Positions 56,051 through 64,000 of a DNA stretch of 64,000 nt are shown piece by piece. The position numbers and the translations under genes were made by a program. The notes under the pieces are model-generated. The model ran no database searches, was not told the DNA's origin, and worked only from the letters and a program-made list of their open reading frames with translations. The DNA is from Candidatus Raymondbacteria bacterium RIFOXYA2_FULL_49_16. GTDB taxonomy: Bacteria > Fibrobacterota > OXYB2-FULL-49-7 > XYB2-FULL-49-35. The DNA lies in contig MFYT01000007.1 in the NCBI GenBank assembly GCA_001789205.1, positions 34,218 through 98,217 on the forward strand, written 5' to 3'. Positions within the stretch are counted from its first letter, which is position 1. Each line of letters opens with the position of its first letter.

Positions 56051-57084
56051 GAGAGTACCCCTGCGGGAAGCTGCATGGTAAGGCAATGGAGAGAACCGCC
56101 CTGTTCAATAACAGGCAGGCAATTGATGCCTATTATTTTTCGTTTTGGAAAGGCCATACTGATTCGCGCCAATGCGATCTGGTCGTTTCGTTTTTGGCCA
56201 TAGGTGGGGACAAGGACAGCATTGTTGATCACAAGAAAATTCGCATAGGTTGCGGGACATCTCTGGTTTTTCCGGCCAAAACAAGGGTCGGGAAGCGGTA
56301 AGCCGGCGAGACAATAGCGAGTTCCCCGGGAAGTGGTATATAATTTCAGTTCCGATTCCATGGCTTGCAGTCCTTCATAATGGACATCGCGCGGATTGCC
56401 GCACTGTACGTAGAGAATGGTATTTCCCGGGGCAAACCGGGCAAGAGTGTCGATGTGGGAGTCCGTATCGTCTCCTTCAAGACCGCCATGGTTGAGCCAG
56501 AGAATCGAGCGGGCGCCCAGAAAGGTTTTCAACTTTTTTTCAATGGCTGTTTGCGATAAAAGGGGGTTTCTCCTCTTTTCACGCAGGCACTGCGCAGTGG
56601 TCATAATTGTTCCCGCGCCGTTGCTATCAATACTACCACCCTCCAGGACCATGGCGGCTGTTTTATGATGCGCTCCGGGAAAAGAACCGCCCGCATGCAT
56701 GGTATGAGTGGCTCTGTTGTCGAGATTCGCGGCATGTTTACGGCCCCAGCCATTGAACGAGAAATCGAGCATGACCGGCTTTTTTCCGGAATACACGGTG
56801 ATCGGGCCATAATCGCGCGTCCAGATATCATTGGTCCGCATGGGTACGTATACAATGCGCGAAAGCAACGCGTTTTTTATCCGTAAAAATTGTTTGACAT
56901 GCGTTTCTTTCCCCGTGGGAACAATGAGCACCACTCTTTCGTAGCGGGTGATTACGGCCACTATATGTGCGATGACTGGTTCTATGGCGTTGAGCATTGG
57001 CGCCCAGTCAGAATGTTCGTGGGGCCACGCGAGAAGAACCGCGTCCTGGGGTTCCCATTCAGCGGGCAGGCGAAAAGAAGGCAT
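56047..57084 (-). CDS. aguA: Agmatine deiminase
   Basis: 345 residues. Contains the guanidino-modifying motifs RTNDIWTRDYGPI (about 83-95), the Asn-rich LDFSFNGWG region, GGLEGDDTDSHIDTLARF and the catalytic Cys334 in GGSLHCLTMQ. Converts agmatine to N-carbamoylputrescine, feeding AguB. The gene follows the ABC-F gene by 16 bases in the minus-strand operon. Confidence 0.94.
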   Translation of the reverse strand: MPSFRLPAEWEPQDAVLLAWPHEHSDWAPMLNAIEPVIAHIVAVITRYERVVLIVPTGKETHVKQFLRIKNALLSRIVYVPMRTNDIWTRDYGPITVYSGKKPVMLDFSFNGWGRKHAANLDNRATHTMHAGGSFPGAHHKTAAMVLEGGSIDSNGAGTIMTTAQCLREKRRNPLLSQTAIEKKLKTFLGARSILWLNHGGLEGDDTDSHIDTLARFAPGNTILYVQCGNPRDVHYEGLQAMESELKLYTTSRGTRYCLAGLPLPDPCFGRKNQRCPATYANFLVINNAVLVPTYGQKRNDQIALARISMAFPKRKIIGINCLPVIEQGGSLHCLTMQLPAGVLS

Positions 57085-57100
57085 GAAGCAAAAATACTAT

Positions 57101-58957
57101 TTATTCCAGGCCAAGCGCGCGCTCCTCTTGGTCGAAAAGCTGTTTTTCAGCCTCATAGTGCTCTGATGTACGGTGCCATTCGTGATACAGACTGTCTATC
57201 TGTTCCCGGGCATGGTCAATGGATTTTGAAAGGCGCACCATTTCCTCCCGGTCAGGGACCCGTGAGGCTTCAACCAGTTCGTGGCTCTCGGTTTCGATTC
57301 GCTTTTCGAGTGAGGGGATGGCAGTTTCTATCTCCTCCAGGCGCTGTTTTAAAGGGTTGATCGCCTTTGCCCGCCGTGTGAAAAAATCAGCGCGAGCTTT
57401 ACGAGTATCTTTTCGTGAAACCGTTTTATCGTCGCGTTTTTTTTGATTTTGTTGCGATAGAGGCGTTGCATCCTCTTCCTCTTCCCAGCCAATACGCTCA
57501 AGAAATTCGTCGTAGGTTCCGTGAAAGACCAGGATGCGGCCTTTCTGGAACACAATGAGTTTTTGCGCAACGGCCCGCAGCAACCGTTCGTTGTGAGTGA
57601 CCACGATCGATGCGCCTTCGAAGCGATTGAGCGCATCGATGAGCGCCTCGCCTGATTCCATATCGAGGTGGTGGGTTGGTTCATCGAGGAGCAGCAGGTT
57701 GGCTGGCGCGGCGATTATTTTTCCCAGCAGAACACGGCATTTTTCGCCGCCCGATAGAACAGCGATTTTTTTAAGCGCATTGTCGCCCTGGAACATCATA
57801 GAGCCGCAGATGTCGCGCGCTGCTTTGCGGCCCGCTTCGGGATAGGATGCCGCAATTTCCTCCTCGACCGACAGCGTATCGCACAAACCAGCGGTATTCG
57901 CTTGTTCAAAGTAGGACATGCGTACCTGCGGATGAAAGGCGATTCTCCCGGCTTTTTTTTCGAGCCCGCCGGCGAGCAGCTTGAGCAGGGTCGTTTTTCC
58001 CTTGCCGTTTTTCCCGATCACGCAGATGCGGTCGCGTGCGGTCACGTCGATGGAAAAGCCGCTGATGAGGGTGTTGTCACCGTATCCAAAGCCGAGATCG
58101 CGCACCTCAAGCACGTATTTTGCCGGAAAGTCAGCTTTTCTGAACGAGAAGGAGAGCGTGGTAATGGCGTCGAGCTTGTCTTTTTTCTCCATTTTCTCCA
58201 GAGTTTTGATGCGCGACTGTACCATATTGGCTTGCCGCGCCTTTGCCCTGAATTTGCTGATAAATTCCTCCATTTGCCGCTGTTTGCGTTCGGTGTTCAT
58301 CCGTTCCTTCTCGTAGACCTCCTCTTCGAGCGCCACCTGGCCATAGTAGTCGCTTGTTTTACCGCTTATTTTTTTTGCCCGGGCCCGGTGAATGCCTGCG
58401 ATATGCGTGGCAATGGAATCCATAAAACCGCGGTCGTGGCTTATGAACAGAAGTTCGCCGTCCCACGCGCATATAAAACGAACGAGCCATCTGATTGAGA
58501 CAATGTCGAGAAAATTTGTGGGTTCGTCGAGCAGCAGGCAGTGGGGATCGGAGACCAGCACTTTGGCCAGGTTTATGCGCACTTGAAAACCACCGGAAAA
58601 CTCAGCTGGGGGGCGTAAAAAATCGGCTTCTGAGAAACCCAGGCCCACCAGCACCTTACAGACGCGCCATTCGTTTGTCGCCCGGTCCGCCCGCAAGCCT
58701 GTGCAGGCCTCGTCGAGTACTGTGGGCTTGGTGAACCTGATGTGCTGTTCCAGATATCCAATGCGGAAATCTTTCTGAAATGTGATGGTGCCAGTGTCGG
58801 GTAGTTCACTGCCTGCGATGATCCTGAAAAGCGTGGTCTTTCCATGGCCGTTTCTGCCCACCACACCTACCCGTTCACCGGGGTTTACGGTAAAGGTAAC
58901 GTCCTCGAAGATACGCTGGGTGCTGTAGCTTTTTGAAAGGCCCTGGATGGAAATCAT
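57101..58957 (-). CDS. ABC-F family ATPase (Uup/EttA-like)
   Basis: 618 residues, two ABC cassettes and no membrane segments. First cassette: Walker A GRNGHGKTT, signature FSGGFQVRINLAK, LLLDEPTNFLD. Linker about 190-290 is charged and helical. Second cassette: GKNGKGKTT, signature SGGEKCRVLLGK and LLLDEPTHHLD. A basic linker and C-terminal coiled coil (about 540-618) resemble Uup. ABC-F proteins act on the ribosome; resistance or housekeeping roles cannot be separated here. The gene lies seven bases after UroD paralogue C. Confidence 0.93.
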   Translation of the reverse strand: MISIQGLSKSYSTQRIFEDVTFTVNPGERVGVVGRNGHGKTTLFRIIAGSELPDTGTITFQKDFRIGYLEQHIRFTKPTVLDEACTGLRADRATNEWRVCKVLVGLGFSEADFLRPPAEFSGGFQVRINLAKVLVSDPHCLLLDEPTNFLDIVSIRWLVRFICAWDGELLFISHDRGFMDSIATHIAGIHRARAKKISGKTSDYYGQVALEEEVYEKERMNTERKQRQMEEFISKFRAKARQANMVQSRIKTLEKMEKKDKLDAITTLSFSFRKADFPAKYVLEVRDLGFGYGDNTLISGFSIDVTARDRICVIGKNGKGKTTLLKLLAGGLEKKAGRIAFHPQVRMSYFEQANTAGLCDTLSVEEEIAASYPEAGRKAARDICGSMMFQGDNALKKIAVLSGGEKCRVLLGKIIAAPANLLLLDEPTHHLDMESGEALIDALNRFEGASIVVTHNERLLRAVAQKLIVFQKGRILVFHGTYDEFLERIGWEEEEDATPLSQQNQKKRDDKTVSRKDTRKARADFFTRRAKAINPLKQRLEEIETAIPSLEKRIETESHELVEASRVPDREEMVRLSKSIDHAREQIDSLYHEWHRTSEHYEAEKQLFDQEERALGLE

Positions 58958-58964
58958 CGGCGTT

Positions 58965-59969
58965 TTACTGGTTCTGCAACACGTCGATCATTGCCGCGAT
59001 GTTTTCAGGCCGTGCGTCCGCGGGTGTGTCGTGGGCGGGCGAGGCGATATACCCGCCGTTTTTTCCCACCACATCGAGCAGACGGCGTACTTCATCGCGT
59101 GTTTGCGCGGGTGTTCCGTAGGGAAGGGTCTGCTGGGTGCTTATGCCGCCGTAGAAGGTAAGTGATTGGCCAAATGTTTCCTTCATCTTCGCCACATCGA
59201 TGACCTCGGGCTGAAAAGGGTTGAAAATATTGAGCCCGCATTCGATAAGGTCGGGAAATATCTCATCGATTTTTCCGCATGAATGAATGGAAACGAATTT
59301 ATCTTTGGATCTGGCCAGGCCATACATCTTTTTCACACGGGGTTTTATATATTCACGCCACATATCGGCGCCCATGATAAGACCGTTCTGCTGGCCCCAA
59401 TCGTCGCCAAAATGCATGATATCGATGTCAAAGGAGCAGGCGCGTTCAATGATCCGGAGGTTAAAGTCGAGGATTTTGTCCATAAGCCGATGTACAAAAT
59501 CAGGATCTGTGATCATATACATGAGCAGATTTTCCATTCCCGTCAGCGTCCATGCCCGTTCAAAAAGGCTAAAACCAATAGATGAAAAATACAGTCCATG
59601 GGGATTGTCTTTAATGATTTTTGAATACGCCGCGTACCGTGATGGGTCGTTGGGGTTTGGAAATACGAATTCGTCGAAGGTTTCTGCGGTTATGGCGGTG
59701 TTGCAAACCACGCCAATATCCTTGTCCACACTCCGGTCCCAATGCACGCCGAATTGGTCGCGCCAGATGTCCGGTTTTATTTCTTGCCATGCACCGTCAG
59801 GTTCAGTGGAAAGCTTGCAGAAACAATTCCCCAGTTTTTTATCGAATTCCGGATCATTGTAGTATTTCACCATTTTTTCCCGGGCCGCAAGGGTAAAGTT
59901 GATGTTGTAGGGGATTTTATCCGGTTGCCTGTGATTCAGGGTAGTAAGCACACGTTTCCGTATTTCCAT
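58965..59969 (-). CDS. UroD-superfamily methyltransferase, paralogue C
   Basis: 334 residues behind AAGGAGCAGAC. N-terminus MEIRKRVLTTLNHRQPDKIP is MtgB/MtaA-like; no HemE RQAGR motif. Zinc-position residues are His229-Ser-Cys231 (HSCG) and His313 (SPAHD), the same pattern as paralogue A. It contains MHFGDDWGQQNGLIM, the conserved barrel segment before the substrate loop. Downstream of the sulfatase by 30 bases in one minus-strand operon, so the two may process one compound. No corrinoid gene is beside it. Confidence 0.85.
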   Translation of the reverse strand: MEIRKRVLTTLNHRQPDKIPYNINFTLAAREKMVKYYNDPEFDKKLGNCFCKLSTEPDGAWQEIKPDIWRDQFGVHWDRSVDKDIGVVCNTAITAETFDEFVFPNPNDPSRYAAYSKIIKDNPHGLYFSSIGFSLFERAWTLTGMENLLMYMITDPDFVHRLMDKILDFNLRIIERACSFDIDIMHFGDDWGQQNGLIMGADMWREYIKPRVKKMYGLARSKDKFVSIHSCGKIDEIFPDLIECGLNIFNPFQPEVIDVAKMKETFGQSLTFYGGISTQQTLPYGTPAQTRDEVRRLLDVVGKNGGYIASPAHDTPADARPENIAAMIDVLQNQ

Positions 59970-59999
59970 GTCTGCTCCTTATTGGCCGTAAAAGTCCCT

Positions 60000-61400
60000 T
60001 CAAAATGTCCGTTTGTCCCATGTAATGGGAACCGTGTCAACCGTATCCAGCAGCCAGTGCAGCAGCATTTCACGCATATCTTCGCATGTAGACGCATGTG
60101 CGTTGTCATGCGCGCAATTGCGCGTTTCGCGGGGATCGTTGAGCAGGTCGTACAATTCGTGGTGTTCACCTGGGCAGTAAATATACTTGTACTGGTTTGT
60201 CCTGACCATCAGGGTCTTGGCAAAGACTGCGGGGTCTTTTGCCGGCAGGTGGGTCTTTTCCCGGTATATTCCCGAGCTAATCAATGGTTCGCGGCAATGC
60301 GCTTCGTCCGGGAGGTGGCCCGCTTCGGCAAAGACCGCGTTGCGCAATGCGCTGGAAAAAAGGCTCCTGCTGAAGGTGCGGTTCTTTGGTTTGATCCCGG
60401 CGATATCGAGGACTGTTGCGTAGAGATCGGTCATCTCGACGAGGCGGTTGCACGCGCCTTCCGGTTTTTTGCCAGGCGCTTTTATTACCAGGGGAACGTT
60501 GATAATGCAGTCCTCGAACCCGGTCCACCATTTTTCCGTGAGCCCGTAGTCGCCTGTGTAATCACCATGATCAGAGAAAAAACAGAGCGCGGTCTCATCG
60601 TAGAGTCTTGTATCGTGCAACGTGCGCACAATACGGCCAAAGAGATCGTCCATTCTGCTGATCATGCCGTAATAGATACCCTTGATTTCCCTGAATTCAT
60701 CGGTGGTAAGGCCATTGAGACCATAGGCCTCATGAATCATGCGCGCATATCGCCGTTTCTCGTTGCCGCAATAGGGGACGGGTTCAGGAAGTTTTGACCG
60801 GTCGTGCAAAGAAAACCAGGGTTCTTCAACCTCGTACGGAGGATGGACAAACTCCAGAGGTAAAAAAAGACAGAAAGGTTTTTCATGCTTTTGGCCGAGG
60901 AATTGCACTGCGCTCTCGATGCATGCCCAGTCGAAATCCTTCCACTCGGTTCCCGGCCGCTTGCCGTACAAAAATGATTTTTCGAGACGGTGTCCCTGCG
61001 GCCATGGATTTGCCATGTGCTCTTGTGCTTTTTTTATTGGAAGATTGACCCTGTCAAAGCTGAGCGAGACCGACTCCTCCGCCAGCAGGTCGTTTTTCCC
61101 GAAACAGACCGTGTGATATCCGGCCTCTTTGAGGTCGCGGAAGAGGTTTCGCTCGTGCGCATGGAGAAGATGGGCAAGGGTCCGGTGGCCATGCACATGC
61201 GGATACAGCCCAGTGAACATGCTGCAGCGCGACGGAGTGCAGACCGTATGCTGGGAGAAACAATTGGTGAAGGTTGTGGCTTCAGCGCGGAATTGATCGA
61301 GGTGGGGCGTTTGCGGTCTATAGGGCGCTTTGAACAACACATCGGCCCGCAAAGTTTCGGGCATGAAAAGGACGATATTAGGAGGACGCTTTGCTCGCAT
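60000..61400 (-). CDS. Cysteine-type sulfatase without signal peptide
   Basis: 466 residues. Sulfatase signature Cys54-Thr-Pro-Ser-Arg58 in HTVCTPSRCSMFTG, so it needs formylglycine maturation (not encoded here). Later metal site FSDHGDYTGDYGL (Asp277, His278). The usual N-terminal metal pair Asp-Asp/Gln is Glu-Thr (MPETLRAD), an unusual choice. The start MRAKRPPNIVLF has no signal peptide, implying a cytoplasmic enzyme acting on an imported substrate. It may alternatively be a phosphonate or phosphoester hydrolase relative, but the CxPxR motif favours sulfatase. Lies between two UroD-like genes. Confidence 0.88.
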   Translation of the reverse strand: MRAKRPPNIVLFMPETLRADVLFKAPYRPQTPHLDQFRAEATTFTNCFSQHTVCTPSRCSMFTGLYPHVHGHRTLAHLLHAHERNLFRDLKEAGYHTVCFGKNDLLAEESVSLSFDRVNLPIKKAQEHMANPWPQGHRLEKSFLYGKRPGTEWKDFDWACIESAVQFLGQKHEKPFCLFLPLEFVHPPYEVEEPWFSLHDRSKLPEPVPYCGNEKRRYARMIHEAYGLNGLTTDEFREIKGIYYGMISRMDDLFGRIVRTLHDTRLYDETALCFFSDHGDYTGDYGLTEKWWTGFEDCIINVPLVIKAPGKKPEGACNRLVEMTDLYATVLDIAGIKPKNRTFSRSLFSSALRNAVFAEAGHLPDEAHCREPLISSGIYREKTHLPAKDPAVFAKTLMVRTNQYKYIYCPGEHHELYDLLNDPRETRNCAHDNAHASTCEDMREMLLHWLLDTVDTVPITWDKRTF

Positions 61401-61402
61401 GG

Positions 61403-62569
61403 TCAGCAGACCCCGTAGGTACGGGTGAGATCAGCGATTTTTCGGACCATTTCAATGTCTCCCCGGTTCGGCATAATATCGCCCACGTTGAGAATGAGCC
61501 GGTCGTTTACTTCATCGATGATCCTTTTTGCGAAATCAAGGATTTCCCCCTCTTCCATGCGCTGGATGAAGAAGGGCGACGGCACGCCGCAATAGGCGTA
61601 TTGCCGTGAAGCAAGCGCGGCCCGCAGGGTACGCGGTTCAAAATCGTTCATGGGCGCGGGCGTGCACCCATCGAGCACGTCGAAGCCGTTGTCCTTCACC
61701 ATGGGGAGCAGATTGGTCATGCGGCCATCCATGTGCGTAAGGGTCTTTTTACCCGTTTTTCCGTGGATGTATTCGTTGAACCGCTGGTAGTAGGGGAGGA
61801 AATAATCGCGGTACCAGTCGGGCGCAATGAGGAACTCGTCCATATTGTCGCACAGGTAGATCACTTTACCGGGCGATCCGGCCACTAATGGCCAGACGCG
61901 CTGACAGTTTTCGTCAAGTACCTGCAGGATACGCTTGACTTTGTCAGGCTCGTCGAACAAGGCAAAGGCCGTTTGTTCAATGCCCATATAGTCGTGCACC
62001 AGATTGCCCATGGGTGAACGGCCAACCACCATGTTCACATATCCCTGGCTGTCCACGGTATCAATCGCTGTTTGCGCCCGAGCATAGTCGGCCGTATATT
62101 CGCGGTCGGTTACGATGTATTCGAGAATCGGAAAATCGTCCGGGCTTTTTACCATGTATTCGCGCGTGCACGAGCTATGGTCATCGGCCCTGGAGGTGAG
62201 GGCCCGAAGGGTCCCCTTGGGTGTTACATAGGTGGTTATGGTGTCTTTGTCCCTGGTCTCCGTTGTTATCTTCACGGTTTTATAGGTGGTTTTCATGAAA
62301 ATGCCATACCCGTGAATGGGTATGCCAAAATCAACATCGCGCGCGATCTGAAATAAGTTCATGTCTTTATATCGTTCCGGCATAATGCCGGGCCTGCTGT
62401 TTATTTCGGCATCGGGTGGGATAATACCGCCTGGCGGATAGACCTTGGGCCACTGCTGCTCGTCACCATACCGTTGCCATTGGTACCACATGGAAATGTC
62501 GGGGAAAAAGGGAACGCGATCAACAGACTTTCCGCTGATACGGTTGAGAAAACGGTCGCGATGGGTCAT
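61403..62569 (-). CDS. Divergent UroD-superfamily protein, paralogue D
   Basis: 388 residues from ATG 62569 (MTHRDRFLNRISGKSVDRVP), behind AGGAG. It is the most divergent of the four: the zinc-site positions read His279-Met-Asp281 (THMDG) and Asp364 (VGDIMP), with no Cys at either. An insertion-rich N-terminal half contains FFPDISMWYQWQRYG. Same barrel layout (LDEPDKVKRILQ-like FDEPDKVKRILQVLD, WYRDYFLPYYQRFNEYI). Possibly a different chemistry than cobalamin methyl transfer. First gene of the operon that continues to aguB. Confidence 0.8.
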   Translation of the reverse strand: MTHRDRFLNRISGKSVDRVPFFPDISMWYQWQRYGDEQQWPKVYPPGGIIPPDAEINSRPGIMPERYKDMNLFQIARDVDFGIPIHGYGIFMKTTYKTVKITTETRDKDTITTYVTPKGTLRALTSRADDHSSCTREYMVKSPDDFPILEYIVTDREYTADYARAQTAIDTVDSQGYVNMVVGRSPMGNLVHDYMGIEQTAFALFDEPDKVKRILQVLDENCQRVWPLVAGSPGKVIYLCDNMDEFLIAPDWYRDYFLPYYQRFNEYIHGKTGKKTLTHMDGRMTNLLPMVKDNGFDVLDGCTPAPMNDFEPRTLRAALASRQYAYCGVPSPFFIQRMEEGEILDFAKRIIDEVNDRLILNVGDIMPNRGDIEMVRKIADLTRTYGVC

Positions 62570-62586
62570 TATGCACTCCTGTGTTG

Positions 62587-62616
62587 AAGTATAAATATAA
62601 AAAAAACATGCGTGCA
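62587..62616 (-). promoter_or_regulatory. Candidate promoter of the uroD-D/sulfatase operon
   Basis: On the minus strand TTGCAC (plus 62611-62616) and TATACT (62587-62592), 18-base spacer, five of six -10 matches. An inverted repeat CATGC-N7-GCATG at 62606-62622 covers the -35 box and could be an operator. Confidence 0.5.
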
Positions 62617-62624
62617 ATGCATGG

Positions 62625-62654
62625 GTTGTTTTAACGAGTCCGCAACAGCTATTT
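62625..62654 (+). promoter_or_regulatory. Candidate promoter of the 62685 gene
   Basis: TTGTTT (62625-62630) and TATTTT (62649-62654), 18-base spacer, about 30 bases before ATG 62685. Divergent from and adjacent to the operon promoter at 62587-62616. Confidence 0.4.
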
Positions 62655-62684
62655 TATCCTGACGGAAGATAGAGGGAAAAAACA

Positions 62685-63239
62685 ATGCGGGTAAAGGGCT
62701 TGGCCGTACAATCAATTTCTCAATTTGTGCGCAAGAAATTTCCCTTGCGGTACGACGAATGGCTGCGTTCCCTGCCGCCGATTGCCCAGGGCATATTTTT
62801 AAATCCGCTGGTTTCCAGCGAATGGTACGACCTGAACGACGCCATGTCAATCCCGACCCGGAAGCTCTGCGACTTGTTTTACAAGGGCGGGCTCGAAGGC
62901 GCGTGGGAATGCGGAAAATTCAGCGCGGACCAGGCGTTGTCGGGCATTTATAAAGTTTTTGTCAGGCTTGGTTCACCGGGGTTTATTATCAACCGCGCCA
63001 CCTCGCTGTTCACCACATATTATTCTCCAAGCGCACTTAAAATCGTGACCAATGAGAAACATCACGCGGCGGTACAGGTTGTGCAGTTTGCGGACATCAA
63101 TCCAATGGTAGAACACCGCATTGGCGGGTGGATGGAGCGGGTGCTTGAAATAAGCGGGTGCAGGGGGATATCCCTGAAAATAACTCGCGCCATTTCCAGC
63201 GGTCATCCGGTCACCGAGTACGACGCGCGGTGGCAATAA
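62685..63239 (+). CDS. Hypothetical protein, possibly DUF2378/V4R-like
   Basis: 184 residues, soluble, start ATG 62685 after AGAGGGAAAAAACA. A helix-rich N-terminus (SISQFVRKKFPLRYDEWLRS) is followed by a beta-rich half ending ITRAISSGHPVTEYDARW. This layout and end resemble the DUF2378 (TIGR02265) and V4R-type small-ligand folds, but the match is by impression only. It precedes era by 13 bases and probably shares its transcript. Function unknown. Confidence 0.6.
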   Translation: MRVKGLAVQSISQFVRKKFPLRYDEWLRSLPPIAQGIFLNPLVSSEWYDLNDAMSIPTRKLCDLFYKGGLEGAWECGKFSADQALSGIYKVFVRLGSPGFIINRATSLFTTYYSPSALKIVTNEKHHAAVQVVQFADINPMVEHRIGGWMERVLEISGCRGISLKITRAISSGHPVTEYDARWQ

Positions 63240-63252
63240 GAAAGGCGCACCC

Positions 63253-64000
63253 ATGAATTCCGTTCCTTCGGCAACCTTTAGCGGCGCCGTTGCCATTGTA
63301 GGCGCGCCCAATGTGGGCAAATCAACGCTCCTCAACCGGATAATTGGCAAGAAGATTTCCATTGTTTCGCACAAACCCCAGACCACCCAGGGCCGTATTT
63401 TGGGCATTCTCACGCGCGCAGACCGGCAGATAATTTTCATCGATACTCCCGGCATTGGCAAGCCCCTGGGCAAACTGGCCTCACACCTCAACCGGGTGGC
63501 GGAGAACGCACGTTACGAAGCTGATTTTATTGTCGCGGTCCTTGATGCGTCAAAAGGTTTGAGAGACATAGACCTTGGTATTCTTGAGGGAGTTGCGCAG
63601 GCTCGTTTACCGGTGTTCGCGGTCATCAACAAAATGGACCTTTCGACCAATGAGCGGACCATTCCCCTTGTCAGCACATTGAGCGGACGCTTTGGCATTG
63701 AGGAGTTTTTTCCAGTGTCCGCAAAGACCGGCGACGGACTTGAAAGGCTGGTCGACGGCCTGCTCAAGCGTCTCCCTGAAAACCCTCATATATACGAACC
63801 CCATGAGCAGACTGACCAGACCCCGGAATCCGTGGTCGCTGAATTCGTACGCGAACAGATATTCCTGAACGCTGAGCAGGAACTTCCCTATTCGATCATG
63901 GTGAAGACCGAGGAAGTGGATATTGAGGGAGAAATCGTGCGCGCCGCGGCCGTGATTTACGGGTTGAACGCGCGGCACCGCAAAATCCTGATAGGCGATG
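63253..64000 (+). CDS. era: GTPase Era (3' end outside window)
   Basis: 249 codons visible, no stop before the window ends. G domain: GAPNVGKSTLLNRIIG (P-loop), HKPQTTQGRILG (switch I), DTPGIGKPLGKL (switch II), NKMDL and SAKTGDG. The start of the KH domain appears at the window edge (LPYSIMVKTEEVDIEGEIVR). Era binds the 3' end of 16S rRNA and promotes 30S maturation. The start ATG 63253 follows GAAAGGCGCACCC. Confidence 0.96.
   Translation, partial: MNSVPSATFSGAVAIVGAPNVGKSTLLNRIIGKKISIVSHKPQTTQGRILGILTRADRQIIFIDTPGIGKPLGKLASHLNRVAENARYEADFIVAVLDASKGLRDIDLGILEGVAQARLPVFAVINKMDLSTNERTIPLVSTLSGRFGIEEFFPVSAKTGDGLERLVDGLLKRLPENPHIYEPHEQTDQTPESVVAEFVREQIFLNAEQELPYSIMVKTEEVDIEGEIVRAAAVIYGLNARHRKILIGD

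Noticed and set aside
57902-58498. 198-codon plus-strand frame opposite the ABC-F gene
   Set aside because: Antisense shadow over conserved ATPase motifs.
59742-60797. 351-codon plus-strand frame antisense to UroD paralogue C and the sulfatase
   Set aside because: The opposite strand encodes proteins with clear catalytic motifs; the antisense product has no domain, signal or ribosome-binding site.
50148-62569. Calling any UroD-like gene hemE
   Set aside because: All four lack the HemE substrate motif RQAGR and begin like MtaA/MtgB proteins; no other heme genes are near.
1-64000. CRISPR arrays, insertion sequences or prophage
   Set aside because: No spaced direct repeats, transposase motifs, terminal inverted repeats or phage structural genes were seen.

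Overview
The window is a contiguous bacterial chromosome segment, coding almost throughout, with only short intergenic gaps and no insertion sequences, prophage or CRISPR. The first 26.5 kb is a vertically inherited housekeeping block: the end of rplJ, then rplL-rpoB-rpoC, the str genes rpsL-rpsG-fusA, and the full S10-spc-alpha ribosomal series ending rpoA-rplQ. Zinc forms of S14, L36 and S4 are retained. Two usual members are missing from this series: tuf between fusA and rpsJ, and adk between secY and map. Several later features (a CotH protein with a T9SS-like C-terminal domain, a bS22/COX24-type mini ribosomal protein, Flp-like pilins, PFOR, many UroD-like methyltransferases) suggest an anaerobic, Gram-negative bacterium of the FCB/Fibrobacterota-like or a neighbouring candidate lineage. 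This assignment is an inference from gene content, not a computed phylogeny.

From 26.6 to 28.3 kb two minus-strand genes (CCA-adding enzyme, thioredoxin) converge on the ribosomal block across a strong shared terminator. From 28.4 to 37.3 kb a plus-strand, mostly overlapping gene string encodes a PhnP-like hydrolase, signal peptide peptidase SppA, an EndoIII-like glycosylase, a TadC-like inner-membrane protein, a membrane-anchored FHA protein and two transmembrane Ser/Thr kinases, one with a large TPR sensor region, followed by a small envelope protein. From 37.3 to 43.7 kb come an HExxH membrane protein, tRNA-Ser(GCU), a thioesterase, two tiny Flp-like pilins, a CxxCxxCC protein, a bS22-like peptide, a degenerate SpoIIE/anti-sigma fusion, gcvT-thiD2 and ssb. 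PFOR and a cold-shock protein follow to 47.6 kb.

The accessory region of greatest interest is 47.6-62.6 kb. It holds one corrinoid protein and four very different UroD-superfamily proteins (none is a true HemE). One is fused to two thioredoxin domains and overlaps a CobW-type GTPase gene; two flank a cytoplasmic-looking sulfatase in a minus-strand operon that also carries an ABC-F ATPase and the agmatine-to-putrescine genes aguA-aguB. The zinc-ligand positions differ in each UroD paralogue, so they probably act on different methyl donors or acceptors. With GcvT and PFOR nearby, the picture is corrinoid-dependent methyl-group transfer feeding one-carbon metabolism, with substrates unknown. The window closes with a small hypothetical protein and the 5' part of era.
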